A stretch of 32,404 nucleotides of DNA from a virus, in the IMG/VR virus record IMGVR_UViG_3300025280_000102, positions 1-32,404 of that record; one strand, 5' to 3'. A program made the position numbers and the translations under genes. The notes below the pieces were generated by a model. The model did no database searches, was not told the origin of the DNA, and saw only the letters and a list, made by a program, of their open reading frames with translations. Positions 1-10,010 of the stretch are shown piece by piece (positions within the stretch are counted from its first letter, which is position 1; each line of letters begins with the position of its first letter).

Positions 1-408
1 TTATTAGGTGGTTCTGCTATGGGCTTCATAACTACTATGATTGGACAGGTTATGAAAGCCAAAGCAGAACAACATCGTATGATGATTGCTGCAATGGCTC
101 AACAACAAAAGGCAGTATCATCAGCCCGTGAGCATGGCTTAAAAGATAAACAGTTTGCATTTACTCGTAGATTAATCGCTCTTATCTGTGTAGGTTGTAT
201 TGTTATAGTACCCTTTGCTGCTCCTTTCTTTGGTATTCCTATTGTTGTATCAGTAACAGAAGCAGGAGAATGGGCTTTACCATTCATATGGGAACAAGCT
301 GATAAGGTAAGATGGAAAGCTATTGATGGTATTGCACTAGCTCCTGCATACATCCATACATTAGCAGCTATTGTAAGTTTCTATTTCGGCTCAAGTGCAG
401 CTAGATAA
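1..408 (+). CDS. Holin-like membrane protein (3' part; left end cut by window)
   Basis: The frame is open to the left edge, so the gene probably begins outside the window. ATG at 19, with AGGTGG seven bases upstream, is an alternative start giving 129 aa. An amphipathic, Gln/Ala/Lys-rich N-terminal helix is followed by a basic patch (TRR) and a strong hydrophobic segment at about residues 52-77 (counted from the ATG at 19). A second hydrophobic segment lies near 106-126. This layout resembles small 3TM-type phage holins of the GTA_holin_3TM kind; that match is from memory, not a search. It sits 16 bp upstream of virion genes and reads with them. A holin would permeabilise the inner membrane at lysis. 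A minor virion membrane protein is the alternative. Confidence 0.6.
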   Translation, partial: LLGGSAMGFITTMIGQVMKAKAEQHRMMIAAMAQQQKAVSSAREHGLKDKQFAFTRRLIALICVGCIVIVPFAAPFFGIPIVVSVTEAGEWALPFIWEQADKVRWKAIDGIALAPAYIHTLAAIVSFYFGSSAAR

Positions 409-424
409 TTAAAAGAGGAAAAGA

Positions 425-2089
425 ATGGCTAATTATTACGGAAATAATCCCAGTTTAGGAGAGATAAAACCAGATGATGAAAAGTATACCATCACAGATG
501 GAAAGAATGCTGGTGTATACAAGAAAACTACGGGGCCATATCCTAATTTAACTACTGGTAAATTTTCAGAAGCTCTTGCACTTCAAGCTGGTGGTGAAGC
601 GTCTGGTATACAACAGCCTGTTGATACCCGTTATCAAAGTCTTATAGGACAAGCAGGACAACAAGCAATTAGTCCAACAATACCGGCAGGAGGTGTTCAA
701 CAACCTATTCAGATTGAGCAAATAACACCGGGAGAACTTCAAACTGCTCCGTTGGTTACTACGCCACAACCAGTTACAACAACTCCTATTGAAACAGCGC
801 CACTTGCAGCACCTCTTCCTACAGTTGCTGACCCTGCACAAGTTGCAGCGGCTACTTCCCGTGAAGTTCAACCAACAGCACCCGTAGCAGCGGCTGTATT
901 AGGACAAGTAAATGCAGAAGACCTTATTGGTGATGTACAAGGACCACTATCATCTGGTGCGCTTGCACAGGCACAAACTGAAGCGTTAGATGAAAAAGCT
1001 ACTGTACAGTTTCAATTAGGTGAGCTATATAAATCACTAGATGATGGTACTCAACTACCTGCATGGGCCGCTCCCGCTGCACGTAATGCAGATAATTTCA
1101 TGTTACAGCGCGGATTGGGTGCCTCTAGTATGGCAGCAGCGGCACGGACACAGGCGCTATTTGAATCTGCACTACCTATTGCAGCAGCCGATGCTGATAA
1201 ATATTCAGCTATACAGTTACAGAATTTAAATAACAAACAAACAGCAGCATTACAAAATGCATCTGAAATAGCGGCAATGGATAGAGCAAATCTTGATGTA
1301 CGTATGCGGTCAGCGCAACAGAATGCTGCAAGTTTTCTTCAGATGAATATGGCTAATGTCACTAATGAGCAAGCAACTAATAATCTTAATCATCAATCAA
1401 GAATGCAAGAATTATTTAATGATCAAGCTGTTATTAATTCAGCACGTAACTTTAATGCAACATCACAAAATCAAGTAGATCAATTTTACTCTACATTAGG
1501 TAATCAAGTAGAGCAAGCAAACAGAGCACGAGATGTAGCTACACAGCAATTCAATGTAGGTACAGAAAATGCAGTTCAGCAATTTAATGAAACTATACAA
1601 CAGGAAAGAGGTAAGTTCAATGCGACTATGCAACATGCTATTGATCAGTCCAATGTAAACTGGAGACGGCAGATAACTACATTGAATAATCAAATTGCTA
1701 ATAGAGCAGAGCAAGCAAATGCACAGAACCTTCTTGGTATATCTGAAGCACGTCAGAATCAATTATGGCAAGCGTACCGTGATGAAGCGTTGTGGGCTAA
1801 TCAGTCACATGAAAATGAAGAAAGTCGCGCACAAGCACTAGCTCTTTCGGCGCTATCTTTTAATCAGTCACTGCAATTATCAGATATGGAACAAGACAGC
1901 AAATTTGCAGGATTATTAGGTGGATGGGGTCTTAATTTCTTAAATGATCAAGTTAATTCTAAAGATTCATTTCTTGGTGGTCTATTTGGTGGTGGAGGAG
2001 GAGGTCAAGTCTACGAAGGTGCTTTTGATATTCAACCATTTGGAACACAGACAACTGGTGGTTTAACTGATGAATGGTTTGGAGCGTAG
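425..2089 (+). CDS. Probable virion-associated protein, Gln/Asn/Ala-rich (554 aa)
   Basis: The start is supported by GAGGAAAAG just before ATG. I do not recognise a named family. Residues 1-60 are polar, 60-170 form a Pro/Gln/Thr/Ala-rich low-complexity stretch, and about 190-500 are strongly helical and rich in Gln, Asn and Ala with few Lys. That looks like a long coiled coil or rod. A Gly run lies near residue 520, followed by a hydrophobic and polar tail. The composition and the position before three other virion-like genes suggest a structural or ejected internal protein. A tail-fibre or adaptor role cannot be excluded. No catalytic motif is visible. Confidence 0.6.
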   Translation: MANYYGNNPSLGEIKPDDEKYTITDGKNAGVYKKTTGPYPNLTTGKFSEALALQAGGEASGIQQPVDTRYQSLIGQAGQQAISPTIPAGGVQQPIQIEQITPGELQTAPLVTTPQPVTTTPIETAPLAAPLPTVADPAQVAAATSREVQPTAPVAAAVLGQVNAEDLIGDVQGPLSSGALAQAQTEALDEKATVQFQLGELYKSLDDGTQLPAWAAPAARNADNFMLQRGLGASSMAAAARTQALFESALPIAAADADKYSAIQLQNLNNKQTAALQNASEIAAMDRANLDVRMRSAQQNAASFLQMNMANVTNEQATNNLNHQSRMQELFNDQAVINSARNFNATSQNQVDQFYSTLGNQVEQANRARDVATQQFNVGTENAVQQFNETIQQERGKFNATMQHAIDQSNVNWRRQITTLNNQIANRAEQANAQNLLGISEARQNQLWQAYRDEALWANQSHENEESRAQALALSALSFNQSLQLSDMEQDSKFAGLLGGWGLNFLNDQVNSKDSFLGGLFGGGGGGQVYEGAFDIQPFGTQTTGGLTDEWFGA

Positions 2090-2107
2090 AATAAAAAGGA
2101 GAAATAA

Positions 2108-2530
2108 ATGAATTTACTTACAACGGTAGGAGGTCTTGTTGGTAGTGCATTATTTGGAGAAACAGGCGGACAAATAGGAAAAATGGCTGGTCAATTAGGT
2201 AGTTCTGTAATTAGTAGTGGAGCGTCTGGAGGTGGTGGTGGTAGTGGTTCTGCTAGTGGTGGAGGTGGTGCTGCTTCGATACAAACCGCATTTCTTCAAG
2301 ATCAACAAGCACGATTAAGAGAGCAAGAAAAGATAAGAGCAGGATTTGTAACTAAACCAAGAGCACAATTAGAAAGCGCACATGCACCAGATGTAAAACA
2401 AAGTATAGCTGCACAAGTTATAGCAAATATAGCATCAGATCGAAGAGGTGAAGAAGCTGTAGCATCTCTTCAAAGAAATATAATGACTAGTCAAATAAAT
2501 GCTATGAATGCACCATTAAGAAACGTATAG
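2108..2530 (+). CDS. Small virion-like protein with hydrophobic N-terminus and Gly/Ser linker (140 aa)
   Basis: AAGGAG sits six bases before ATG. Residues 1-35 are hydrophobic and Gly-rich, compatible with a membrane-interacting helix. Residues 36-57 are an almost pure Gly/Ser linker, and the rest is a polar helix rich in Gln, Arg and Ala. The gene lies between two presumed virion genes with gaps of 18 and 10 bp. The organisation resembles small internal virion proteins such as T7 gp14, which inserts into the host membrane during DNA ejection. This is analogy from size and position; no sequence family was recognised. Confidence 0.55.
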   Translation: MNLLTTVGGLVGSALFGETGGQIGKMAGQLGSSVISSGASGGGGGSGSASGGGGAASIQTAFLQDQQARLREQEKIRAGFVTKPRAQLESAHAPDVKQSIAAQVIANIASDRRGEEAVASLQRNIMTSQINAMNAPLRNV

Positions 2531-2540
2531 GATAAATATA

Positions 2541-3122
2541 ATGCCATTTGATCCATTTGATAGACCCATACCGGGAGAATCTCTTACTAAGCCTATGCAG
2601 GACGATCCTATCTTCGCTGAATCGAAGACCAGCAATTTAGATGAAGCATTTTATCAAACAAGAGATACTATTAAGAATAATAATGCTTTGTATTCTGATT
2701 TATTGCAAATGATATCAGCAGGTGTAGATTTAGAAAGCATAGCAAATGTAATAACATTCGGTTCATTTTCAAAAGGTCAATATTCTCCAGATGTAGCAAT
2801 GCAGCTTGCTCCTCTTCTCATGATATGGATGTATACTGAAGCGCATAAAAGAGGAATAAATGAAGAAGATATAAATGTAATGAATTATCCAGAAAATAAA
2901 TCTATGGGGAATATGTCGCCTACAGATGTAGTAGATTTAATGGAGCGTAAAAACCCAGAAAAATACAAAAAGAAACAAAGAGAAACTGCTACTTCAGAAC
3001 TGGATTCGTTTTTTGAAGCCTTACAAGGAGGCGCTGTTGAAGAAGAACCTATGGAAGAAGATATGGGGTTTATGGGTATGCGAGAAGAACCAGCTACGCC
3101 TGAAGAAATGGAGAATGTATAA
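2541..3122 (+). CDS. Hypothetical protein with acidic Met/Glu-rich C-terminus (193 aa)
   Basis: AGGA nine bases upstream of ATG gives a modest ribosome site. The protein is soluble-looking, with a helical middle at about residues 35-120 and a C-terminal 40 residues dominated by Glu, Met, Pro and Gly. Its stop codon shares one base with the next ATG (TAATG), so the two genes are probably translationally coupled. The neighbours suggest an internal virion protein or an assembly chaperone, and the acidic tail fits a chaperone or scaffold. No recognised family. Confidence 0.55.
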   Translation: MPFDPFDRPIPGESLTKPMQDDPIFAESKTSNLDEAFYQTRDTIKNNNALYSDLLQMISAGVDLESIANVITFGSFSKGQYSPDVAMQLAPLLMIWMYTEAHKRGINEEDINVMNYPENKSMGNMSPTDVVDLMERKNPEKYKKKQRETATSELDSFFEALQGGAVEEEPMEEDMGFMGMREEPATPEEMENV

Positions 3123-5044
3123 TGGCATTTAGCATTAGTGCAAGAGCCTTAAAAGGGCTTGCGATAGGTGCTCTTGAGGAAGATAAACGTCATCGTCTTG
3201 CAGCAGAAACAAGAGTAGATGAACAGGTAAAATTTGATAGAGCTAATGATGCTGCAAAAGAAGCAGCAGCTTTACAAGCAAAAAATGCTATGGCTAGAAC
3301 AAAAGTTACTGCTGGTGCATCAGTAAGGTCTTCACAAATAGCCGCAAGTGCATCTATTAGAAAGGCACAAAATGCCGCTACTATAGCAGAAGAGAATATG
3401 TACGATGATTATGGATTAAAGAAAGTATTTTCAGATTTAAAACTTCCCGGTGTACTTCCTAAATATCTTAAATATGATAGACGAACTAAAGGAGTTGATT
3501 ACTCTCTAGCATATTTTGGTAAATTTAATGGTGCTTTTGCTCATACATTGAAGGCATTAGATACAAAATTTACAGGTACAAAACAAAAAAAAGCTGCAAA
3601 TGATGCATTTGACAAGTATCTTGATAACTTTGTACATCATTCAATAACATCAACTGGCGCATACGCACCAAAATTTGAGGCATTAACTAATAGAAAAACA
3701 TGGGAAGGAGGATTTGATTTAGAAACTGCTTCTCCAGAAGTTTATAAGCGTATTTTAGATGGTGGAGAAGAAAGATTTCCAAAGTCCTTTAAATTGTTAC
3801 AGGGAATAAATCTACAACCTATAAAATTAAATCCAGCTAGTAAAGCATATTTTAATAATAATAAAAATGATGATTTACGCGCAAAAAAGATGACTTTTGC
3901 GGCAGCAAATGATACTGTAGATACAACCAATCGTATAACTACTCCAGAACATGTAGCATCTTTGACTAAAAGTTTGGAAGGAACACCTGATGAAAGACAG
4001 TTAGCAGCAAATAAACTAGTAAATAGTAGATATGGTTTTAATTATAATAAAAATGATCCAGATACATATTTAGATTTTATTATATTATCATCAGTAATAC
4101 CAACAAGAGCAGTTCAAAAAACAACACAAGCTATAGGAGGAGTTAAATCTACTTTACTTCCTTTGAGTAAAGATCAACAAGGAAGATTATCAAAGTTTAG
4201 AGAAAAACTAAGTGAAAGTCGTGATATTATGGCTACTGTTGTACAGGCAAGAGAGCTTAATGCAAATGTTACTGATTATGGTAGATTTCAATTAAATTTT
4301 ATAGGAAGATTTGAAACAATTCTTTCAGGTATAGGAATTGGTCTTACAAATAAATCTAGTACTTCTCCAGTAGGTCAATTTAAATTTGCAGAAGGAGAAG
4401 ATTTAGATAAATTATCAATAGATACTAAAGTTGAACGTGGACTATTTCAGAAGATTTTAGATAAAAGTAATAAAAGAATTATAAGTGCTAGAGAAATATA
4501 TACGGAACAACAAGAGAATGTACCAAAGAATACAAAAACAACAGAAGCAGAAATTAGCGCTATTGAAGAAAAGTATCTTGCTGAAGTAAAATATGAAGCG
4601 ATAAAAATTCAGTTAGTTTATAAAATTGCTAAATTGATTCAAGGTGGTGCTGGTGGTCAAGCTGTATCAAATGCTGACTTTCAGGCTGTTTTGAAATCAA
4701 TGTCATCTAGTGGAATAGGTACATTAAAAGCTGAAGAAGCTATTTTTGGTATGTTGCAAAATATGGTTGAAAGAGTTCACGTTTATAACAAAATTATGTC
4801 AGATGAAACAATATTTCATGGTTCTCAAAATGCAGCGGATAAGGCTATGTCTTTCATAAAAAGGGTTCAGAAGACTAGGCCGGGAGAATTAACTCTAGAC
4901 TCTTCAGAACAAGATACTCTTAATCCTGTTGATAATCAACCAGAAACAGGCTCTAAGGCTTTTAATGCTCTTCCTCCTAATGTACAAAGAAAACTTATGA
5001 TAGAGCGTAAAAGACATACTAAATCTACACCTACTGGTATATAA
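3122..5044 (+). CDS. Probable internal virion / ejection protein (640 aa)
   Basis: The start overlaps the previous stop by one base, with GGAG eight bases before ATG inside the upstream gene. Residues 1-95 form a long Ala/Lys/Glu-rich helix. The remainder is mixed alpha-helical and basic, with no membrane segment and no visible enzymatic motif. Size and place directly before a 1474-aa gene resemble T7 gp15 (747 aa) before gp16 (1318 aa). I infer a core protein that leaves the capsid with the DNA. The sequence itself matches nothing I can name. Confidence 0.55.
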   Translation: MAFSISARALKGLAIGALEEDKRHRLAAETRVDEQVKFDRANDAAKEAAALQAKNAMARTKVTAGASVRSSQIAASASIRKAQNAATIAEENMYDDYGLKKVFSDLKLPGVLPKYLKYDRRTKGVDYSLAYFGKFNGAFAHTLKALDTKFTGTKQKKAANDAFDKYLDNFVHHSITSTGAYAPKFEALTNRKTWEGGFDLETASPEVYKRILDGGEERFPKSFKLLQGINLQPIKLNPASKAYFNNNKNDDLRAKKMTFAAANDTVDTTNRITTPEHVASLTKSLEGTPDERQLAANKLVNSRYGFNYNKNDPDTYLDFIILSSVIPTRAVQKTTQAIGGVKSTLLPLSKDQQGRLSKFREKLSESRDIMATVVQARELNANVTDYGRFQLNFIGRFETILSGIGIGLTNKSSTSPVGQFKFAEGEDLDKLSIDTKVERGLFQKILDKSNKRIISAREIYTEQQENVPKNTKTTEAEISAIEEKYLAEVKYEAIKIQLVYKIAKLIQGGAGGQAVSNADFQAVLKSMSSSGIGTLKAEEAIFGMLQNMVERVHVYNKIMSDETIFHGSQNAADKAMSFIKRVQKTRPGELTLDSSEQDTLNPVDNQPETGSKAFNALPPNVQRKLMIERKRHTKSTPTGI

Positions 5045-5071
5045 ACCACAACCGGGATAAAGGAAAATTTA

Positions 5072-8000
5072 ATGGTAAACACTGCTGAATTACCTTCTGA
5101 CGAAAGAGAAGAAATTCATAATTGGGAAGATCAAAGATATGAAAGCTTCCTTGAGCAAGGTATGTCTCCTGTAGAGGCAAGCAATAAACTTATTCTGGAA
5201 TCAGGATACGGTGGAGATGATGACTATGTTAGTGAGGATATAGCAGAAAGATTAAGTGAAAAAAATAATTTTAACACGTATCAAAATATGGAAGAAGCAA
5301 AGTTACACGAGCTTCCCAATCAAGGTGTTTACATTTCTAAACCTATGACACATATGGATCAATACGGCGTATTTCAAAATGTTCCCGATAGACCTCTTAA
5401 CTTTTTGGAAGGATTAAAGCAATCGGGGCGTATGGAAGATTGGTGGGACACTCAAAAAGGTAGACAACTTGCAAGTGACCTACAGATGTTTCAAGATTCT
5501 ATAGCTGAAGCGTCAGCAGTAGGTGTACTATCTGGTATCAAAGGTCTTCTTTCAATGCCATTTTTGGTAGGAGCATACTTTCCATCCGGCGAAGCAATGT
5601 GGCGAACGATTTTTGATTTTGGTGCTGTAGAGCATGACCCAGAAAAACAATTTACTGGTGTCTCTCCAGAACTAAGTGCAGAGATGGCTACATTTAAAAA
5701 GGAAGGTCAACCGTATGGAGGAACAGAATTTTATCTAAAACAAGCAGATGAATCTAGGTCAATGCAGATTTTAAAAATGATTGATAAACATTTTGAACCT
5801 CTAAATGAAATGATAACAAAATCAGTGGGATCACCTGCTGAAGATTGGGCGCGTACTCTTTCGGGTAGAGTAATAAGATTAGCAGCAGAAATGTTTCCTC
5901 CTGATGTATTGATCAATAAAGCAATTAAACATAGAAAAGCTATAGCAAATCCTTTTCAAATTTTAGGAAGATTTGCTTATGGACAGGACTCTATGGCTAT
6001 CAGTCAAGCACTATCAAAAGCCGCACATAAATCTGAAAGAGCAGAAAGACATGCTTTAAATAAAGATGTTCATAATATTCAAATTGCTGATTCTGCTGTA
6101 GGAGGTGCTCTATTTTATGAAACTGCTAAAAATATTGCAGGACACGATAATCCATATTCTGAATTAATTGCAATGCCTTTGCTTGTAGCTGGTGCGATAC
6201 TAACTCCAAGTGCAATACTTTCTAAGGGACAGAGATTACTTTATCCTTTAACTAAAAAGTCATTTTATAATAATCATGTTAGATGGATGTCTTTCTACTA
6301 TAAGCATCAGGCGAATAAAGCTATTAAGAATAATGATGCTGAAGCAGCTAGAGATGCTAAAATTAAATTAACATCTTTGCAATCGAATTATCTTAAAATG
6401 CGCGGAGTATCTGATGATTCAGTACAAAGGATGAGTAATGAAGGTACATTAGATGATCATGTATTAGTTATGAGACTACATAAAGGTTCCCAAGACGATA
6501 TTAGAAGAGTTCGTGATGCTTTTGTACGTCTGGAAGAAAATGACCCAATAGCATATAATCGAATGAAAGATCGTATAGAGCAAAATTATAAAGTTCTTAC
6601 TAAATTACAACAGGTAGCACAAAAAAACTTACCAAAAGAGTCTCAAGAAAAAGTAGATATATATATTAATCAACTTACAGAACTTACAGAATTAGAAGTT
6701 TTGCAAGCTCAAATTCTACAGAGTAATGAAGGATTACGTCTAACAAAGAAAATTGTGATTAAACCTCTTTATCAAGATATTCAAAGAAATAAAGAATATA
6801 TTCATAATGCTAATATTCAATTACTAAAAGAGATACGTGAAGGAATAAAAGAAAGAGGTGTAGGACAATTTGGCAATAGAGTTAATCCACAGACAGGGAA
6901 AGTTGAGAAAATAAATAGAGATGAAATTAATGAATTTATAGATTTTGCAACAGAAGCAAATAGACAGATAGCCGGAAGAATTGAAGATTCTGCAAATCAT
7001 CTTGCTTATCTTTTGGATGTACAAAATGTAGCTCGTGGCGTAGCTCCAGATAAAGCAATTATAAATATTGAAAATTTACTACATCCTAAATCATTAAGAA
7101 CACGAATTAAGAGAGGAGATGTAGATTATAATGACAGACAAAGGGCTGTTGTTATGGATACACATAAACAAGATAGAGATATAGTAAATCGTATGTATAA
7201 TGATAAATTAGGAGGATTCTTAGACTTAGAATTAGATACAACAACTTTACGAGAACATCTTGAGCGTATGTTAACAACTACAACTGATAATGATTCTATA
7301 AATTTTATTACTAATTTTTCTAATACAAGATTAAAAACAGTAAATGTCAAAGGGATAGCTAGACAATTAACAGAAGATGGTTTAAAAGAATTAGATGGTG
7401 ATGATCTTATAAAGCTTCTAGATGATGCTGATGTAGCATTAGGTATAAACCCAACAGATTATAAGAAGTTACTTGACAAATCTGGAGAAGATGCTTTAAG
7501 AAAGAAAATACTTCAGCCAAAATATATGAATGTTTTAGTGGAAGAAGGAACAATACCTTCTAAAATATCTATAGGACATTTAAAAGATTTAATGTCTAAA
7601 TTAGGAAAAGATCATGCAGATAATATAGGCACTCCAAAAGGATACGCTGCTATGTCTTTATGGCAAAAACTAGATGAAATGGTAAATCCCGTCTTAGTTA
7701 AAGGAGATATAACGGCTCCAGAATTTAAGAGGCAAATGAAGTTACAAGCCGACCCACAAAGATTTCAAAAATTAGCTTTTCAATACGGAGCAACAAAAGA
7801 TTTCTTTAGAAACGAATTTGTTCCTTTATGGAAAGAGGGGATAGGAGAAAGACTTTTGGTTTCAACAGGAAAAAGAGGCTCTATCCCTAATGAGTCTATT
7901 TTTAAACAATTCTTCCATGATGCAGATGCCATTGAAGCTAATGCTCAATCTTTTAGAAGAATGTTGTTTAAACTAGAAGAAGTAAAAGATGGATTAGGAT

Positions 8001-9496
8001 CAGGGTCTATTCCAAGAGATAATGCTCAAGATTTACTAGATTTCTTTAAATATGGTCTTTACCAGCGTGTCAATTCAGGAAAAATGACAGCAGCAGAAGT
8101 AGAAAAAATATTAGTGGCGTATGGCGGAAAAGCAGGTAAAGAACAAAATATATTATTGAGAGCAGACCCACAATTACAAAATAAACTAGAAGAATATCAA
8201 GAGTTAATTACAAGAGAATATCAAGTATCTGATAAATTTGTTCAACCAGAAGTAAATAGAATTGCTCAATCTATAAAAAGTTTAAGAGGAGCAAGAGAAT
8301 CAGCTTTACGAGAAAGCGGTTTTAATGCTATAGCAAATACTAAAAATCCAAATGAACTTTTTACTAATCAAAATATAATTGTAAAAAGACACGAATTGAG
8401 TGGTGAAGAACTACAAAGATTTGATGAGTTAAGCGCAGAAATTCAAAAGGGAGAAAGGGGTGTATTTGGTGCTAGTGCTGATGAAGCAGCTAAAGAATTA
8501 GATGTTCTAAAAGGTAAAACTGTTTACAGATCACCTATTGGGCAAATAGGAGAGCCAGCAAATCAAGTATCAATGACAGGTTTTGAGTATGTCAGAATGA
8601 TGACAAATAACTTTACACTTGTTGGTAAAAAGGGAGAAAAGATTGGTGAAAATTTAAAAGAAAGTTTTAGACTATTATTCTATCAAGATATAGTTAGAAG
8701 TTCTGTAAAACATACTGGTAGAAAAACTCTCATGAATGAACAGTATATTGATGAATTAGGAGAGATAAGAATGGGGCCACCTATAATGGAAGAAATTATA
8801 GATTGGCCGGAATTTATGAGAAAAATGGAAGATACAAGAGAGCTTCGTAAAAAACTCTTTGCTCCAGAAACTAATGAAGCTTTAGAAGAAATTCTATTTA
8901 ACGAAAAAATACTTTCTGAATCTACGGCTAACCTGATGGGAGTATCTGGTCTTCCTACACCATTCAGAATTGCTAGCTGGATGGCAAGAGGCTTTGCCAT
9001 AGCTCGTGGAGTTTTGTCAGTTAGATATGTAGCTGGCGAAACAACATTACAGGCCATGAGATTAGGATATGTTAGAATGATGAAGAAACTTTTAATAGAC
9101 CCAGATGGTCCTATCATACTAAAAAACATGTTACCAGATGTTGAGCAGATTGCTGCTGATATGACTTTACGAAAACTTGATTATAAACAGGGTATAGTAG
9201 CTCTTGCATCATTTATAGGGGTTAAAGCATCAGAGTTAGCGTTTATAAACGAAAGTGAATATGAGCATCTTATTAATAAAGGAAGGTTTCGACGAGAAAC
9301 AATAGAAGCAGCCGCTAAGAGAGGACATGAAAAACATAGAAAAGAATATCTTAAACAGGTAAAATTTAGAAAACGTCAACCATTAAATCTTCCTGTAGGG
9401 GTTAAGCAATTAATACCACTTATGAATATAAATATTGAAGCTACAAAAACTGCTAAAGGAATTGCAGGAGAAATAAGTAGATTGTTTAACAAATGA
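5072..9496 (+). CDS. Very large internal virion / ejection protein, gp16-like by position (1474 aa)
   Basis: AAAGGA seven bases upstream supports the ATG. This is the longest gene in the window. Hydrophobic segments occur near residues 148-172, 365-385 and 1300-1325, separated by long Lys/Glu/Asn-rich helices. The C-terminus is basic. In T7-like phages the largest internal virion protein enters the periplasm and inner membrane to conduct DNA, and carries a lytic transglycosylase near its N-terminus in T7. I see no convincing transglycosylase or peptidase motif here. A tape-measure protein of a long-tailed phage is the main alternative, but the neighbouring 640-aa and 193-aa genes favour a short-tailed ejection complex. 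Confidence 0.6.
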   Translation: MVNTAELPSDEREEIHNWEDQRYESFLEQGMSPVEASNKLILESGYGGDDDYVSEDIAERLSEKNNFNTYQNMEEAKLHELPNQGVYISKPMTHMDQYGVFQNVPDRPLNFLEGLKQSGRMEDWWDTQKGRQLASDLQMFQDSIAEASAVGVLSGIKGLLSMPFLVGAYFPSGEAMWRTIFDFGAVEHDPEKQFTGVSPELSAEMATFKKEGQPYGGTEFYLKQADESRSMQILKMIDKHFEPLNEMITKSVGSPAEDWARTLSGRVIRLAAEMFPPDVLINKAIKHRKAIANPFQILGRFAYGQDSMAISQALSKAAHKSERAERHALNKDVHNIQIADSAVGGALFYETAKNIAGHDNPYSELIAMPLLVAGAILTPSAILSKGQRLLYPLTKKSFYNNHVRWMSFYYKHQANKAIKNNDAEAARDAKIKLTSLQSNYLKMRGVSDDSVQRMSNEGTLDDHVLVMRLHKGSQDDIRRVRDAFVRLEENDPIAYNRMKDRIEQNYKVLTKLQQVAQKNLPKESQEKVDIYINQLTELTELEVLQAQILQSNEGLRLTKKIVIKPLYQDIQRNKEYIHNANIQLLKEIREGIKERGVGQFGNRVNPQTGKVEKINRDEINEFIDFATEANRQIAGRIEDSANHLAYLLDVQNVARGVAPDKAIINIENLLHPKSLRTRIKRGDVDYNDRQRAVVMDTHKQDRDIVNRMYNDKLGGFLDLELDTTTLREHLERMLTTTTDNDSINFITNFSNTRLKTVNVKGIARQLTEDGLKELDGDDLIKLLDDADVALGINPTDYKKLLDKSGEDALRKKILQPKYMNVLVEEGTIPSKISIGHLKDLMSKLGKDHADNIGTPKGYAAMSLWQKLDEMVNPVLVKGDITAPEFKRQMKLQADPQRFQKLAFQYGATKDFFRNEFVPLWKEGIGERLLVSTGKRGSIPNESIFKQFFHDADAIEANAQSFRRMLFKLEEVKDGLGSGSIPRDNAQDLLDFFKYGLYQRVNSGKMTAAEVEKILVAYGGKAGKEQNILLRADPQLQNKLEEYQELITREYQVSDKFVQPEVNRIAQSIKSLRGARESALRESGFNAIANTKNPNELFTNQNIIVKRHELSGEELQRFDELSAEIQKGERGVFGASADEAAKELDVLKGKTVYRSPIGQIGEPANQVSMTGFEYVRMMTNNFTLVGKKGEKIGENLKESFRLLFYQDIVRSSVKHTGRKTLMNEQYIDELGEIRMGPPIMEEIIDWPEFMRKMEDTRELRKKLFAPETNEALEEILFNEKILSESTANLMGVSGLPTPFRIASWMARGFAIARGVLSVRYVAGETTLQAMRLGYVRMMKKLLIDPDGPIILKNMLPDVEQIAADMTLRKLDYKQGIVALASFIGVKASELAFINESEYEHLINKGRFRRETIEAAAKRGHEKHRKEYLKQVKFRKRQPLNLPVGVKQLIPLMNINIEATKTAKGIAGEISRLFNK

Positions 9497-9714
9497 ACGA
9501 TGACCCAGAAATCTACCGTGTACTTGGACGATTAGAAAGTAAAGTTGATAGTATATTAGATGAGAATCACCGCTTTGAAAAGATGATGAAAGAAACATCA
9601 AATCGTGTATCAAAACTAGAACACGACAGAGCACTTGTATTCGGTGCTGCTTCAGTTCTGGGGGTTATAGGAGGCGCTGTAATCTGGGTTATATCTAAAA
9701 TAATGTCTACTTAA
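9493..9714 (+). CDS. Tail-anchored coiled-coil protein, XhlA/holin-like (73 aa)
   Basis: The start overlaps the previous stop as ATGA, which indicates translational coupling. Residues 1-45 are a charged coiled coil with heptad-like Leu, Val and Ile. Residues 48-68 are one transmembrane helix containing AASVLGVIGGAVIW, and the C-terminus is short. This is the architecture of XhlA-type accessory lysis proteins. A small membrane protein at this position also parallels T7 gp17.5 holin. Holin or holin accessory is my inference. The stop overlaps the convergent minus-strand gene by four bases, leaving no room for an intergenic terminator. Confidence 0.6.
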   Translation: MNDDPEIYRVLGRLESKVDSILDENHRFEKMMKETSNRVSKLEHDRALVFGAASVLGVIGGAVIWVISKIMST

Positions 9715-9947
9715 AATAAATCAGTAAGATTAAACATTTTTTCGCTGTCCTTCAATAGTTCAGCGATATTTTTTTGTATGTGCTCCGCATAGCGAATAAC
9801 CACATCCGCATCTTCCCATTCTGGAAGCTCCTCCTCAAACAGATCACGTAATTTATTTGTATCTACAGTATCCTTTGATACGCGGATAAATCCTTCATCA
9901 TCCAAACCGATGTGTACTCTAAACAATGTAGCTATTTTTTTACTCAA
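9711..9947 (-). CDS. Hypothetical acidic protein, last gene of the leftward operon (78 aa)
   Basis: The only in-frame start near the N-terminus is TTG at 9947, which lies inside the end of an 11-codon ORF that has a strong ribosome site. Translation is probably by re-initiation. The protein has a short beta-like N-terminus (ATLFRVHIGLDDEGFIRV) and an acidic helical C-terminal two thirds. I do not recognise it. It ends tail-to-tail with the rightward late genes, so it marks the end of the early operon. Confidence 0.55.
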   Translation of the reverse strand: MSKKIATLFRVHIGLDDEGFIRVSKDTVDTNKLRDLFEEELPEWEDADVVIRYAEHIQKNIAELLKDSEKMFNLTDLF

Positions 9948-9975
9948 TATTCTTTTTATCCTTATAGCTTACCAT
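9940..9975 (-). CDS. Short leader ORF (11 codons) coupled to the downstream TTG-start gene
   Basis: AAGGAG stands six bases before ATG, a much better ribosome site than that of the next gene. The ORF reads MVSYKDKKNIE and stops inside the first codons of the 78-aa gene, with a seven-A run just after the stop. Either it is a leader peptide that delivers ribosomes to the TTG, or it is the true N-terminus joined by a frameshift or a sequencing error. Confidence 0.4.
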   Translation of the reverse strand: MVSYKDKKNIE

Positions 9976-10010
9976 ATTCTTCTCCTTCTACCAAAAAAGG
10001 CTTCCTATGA

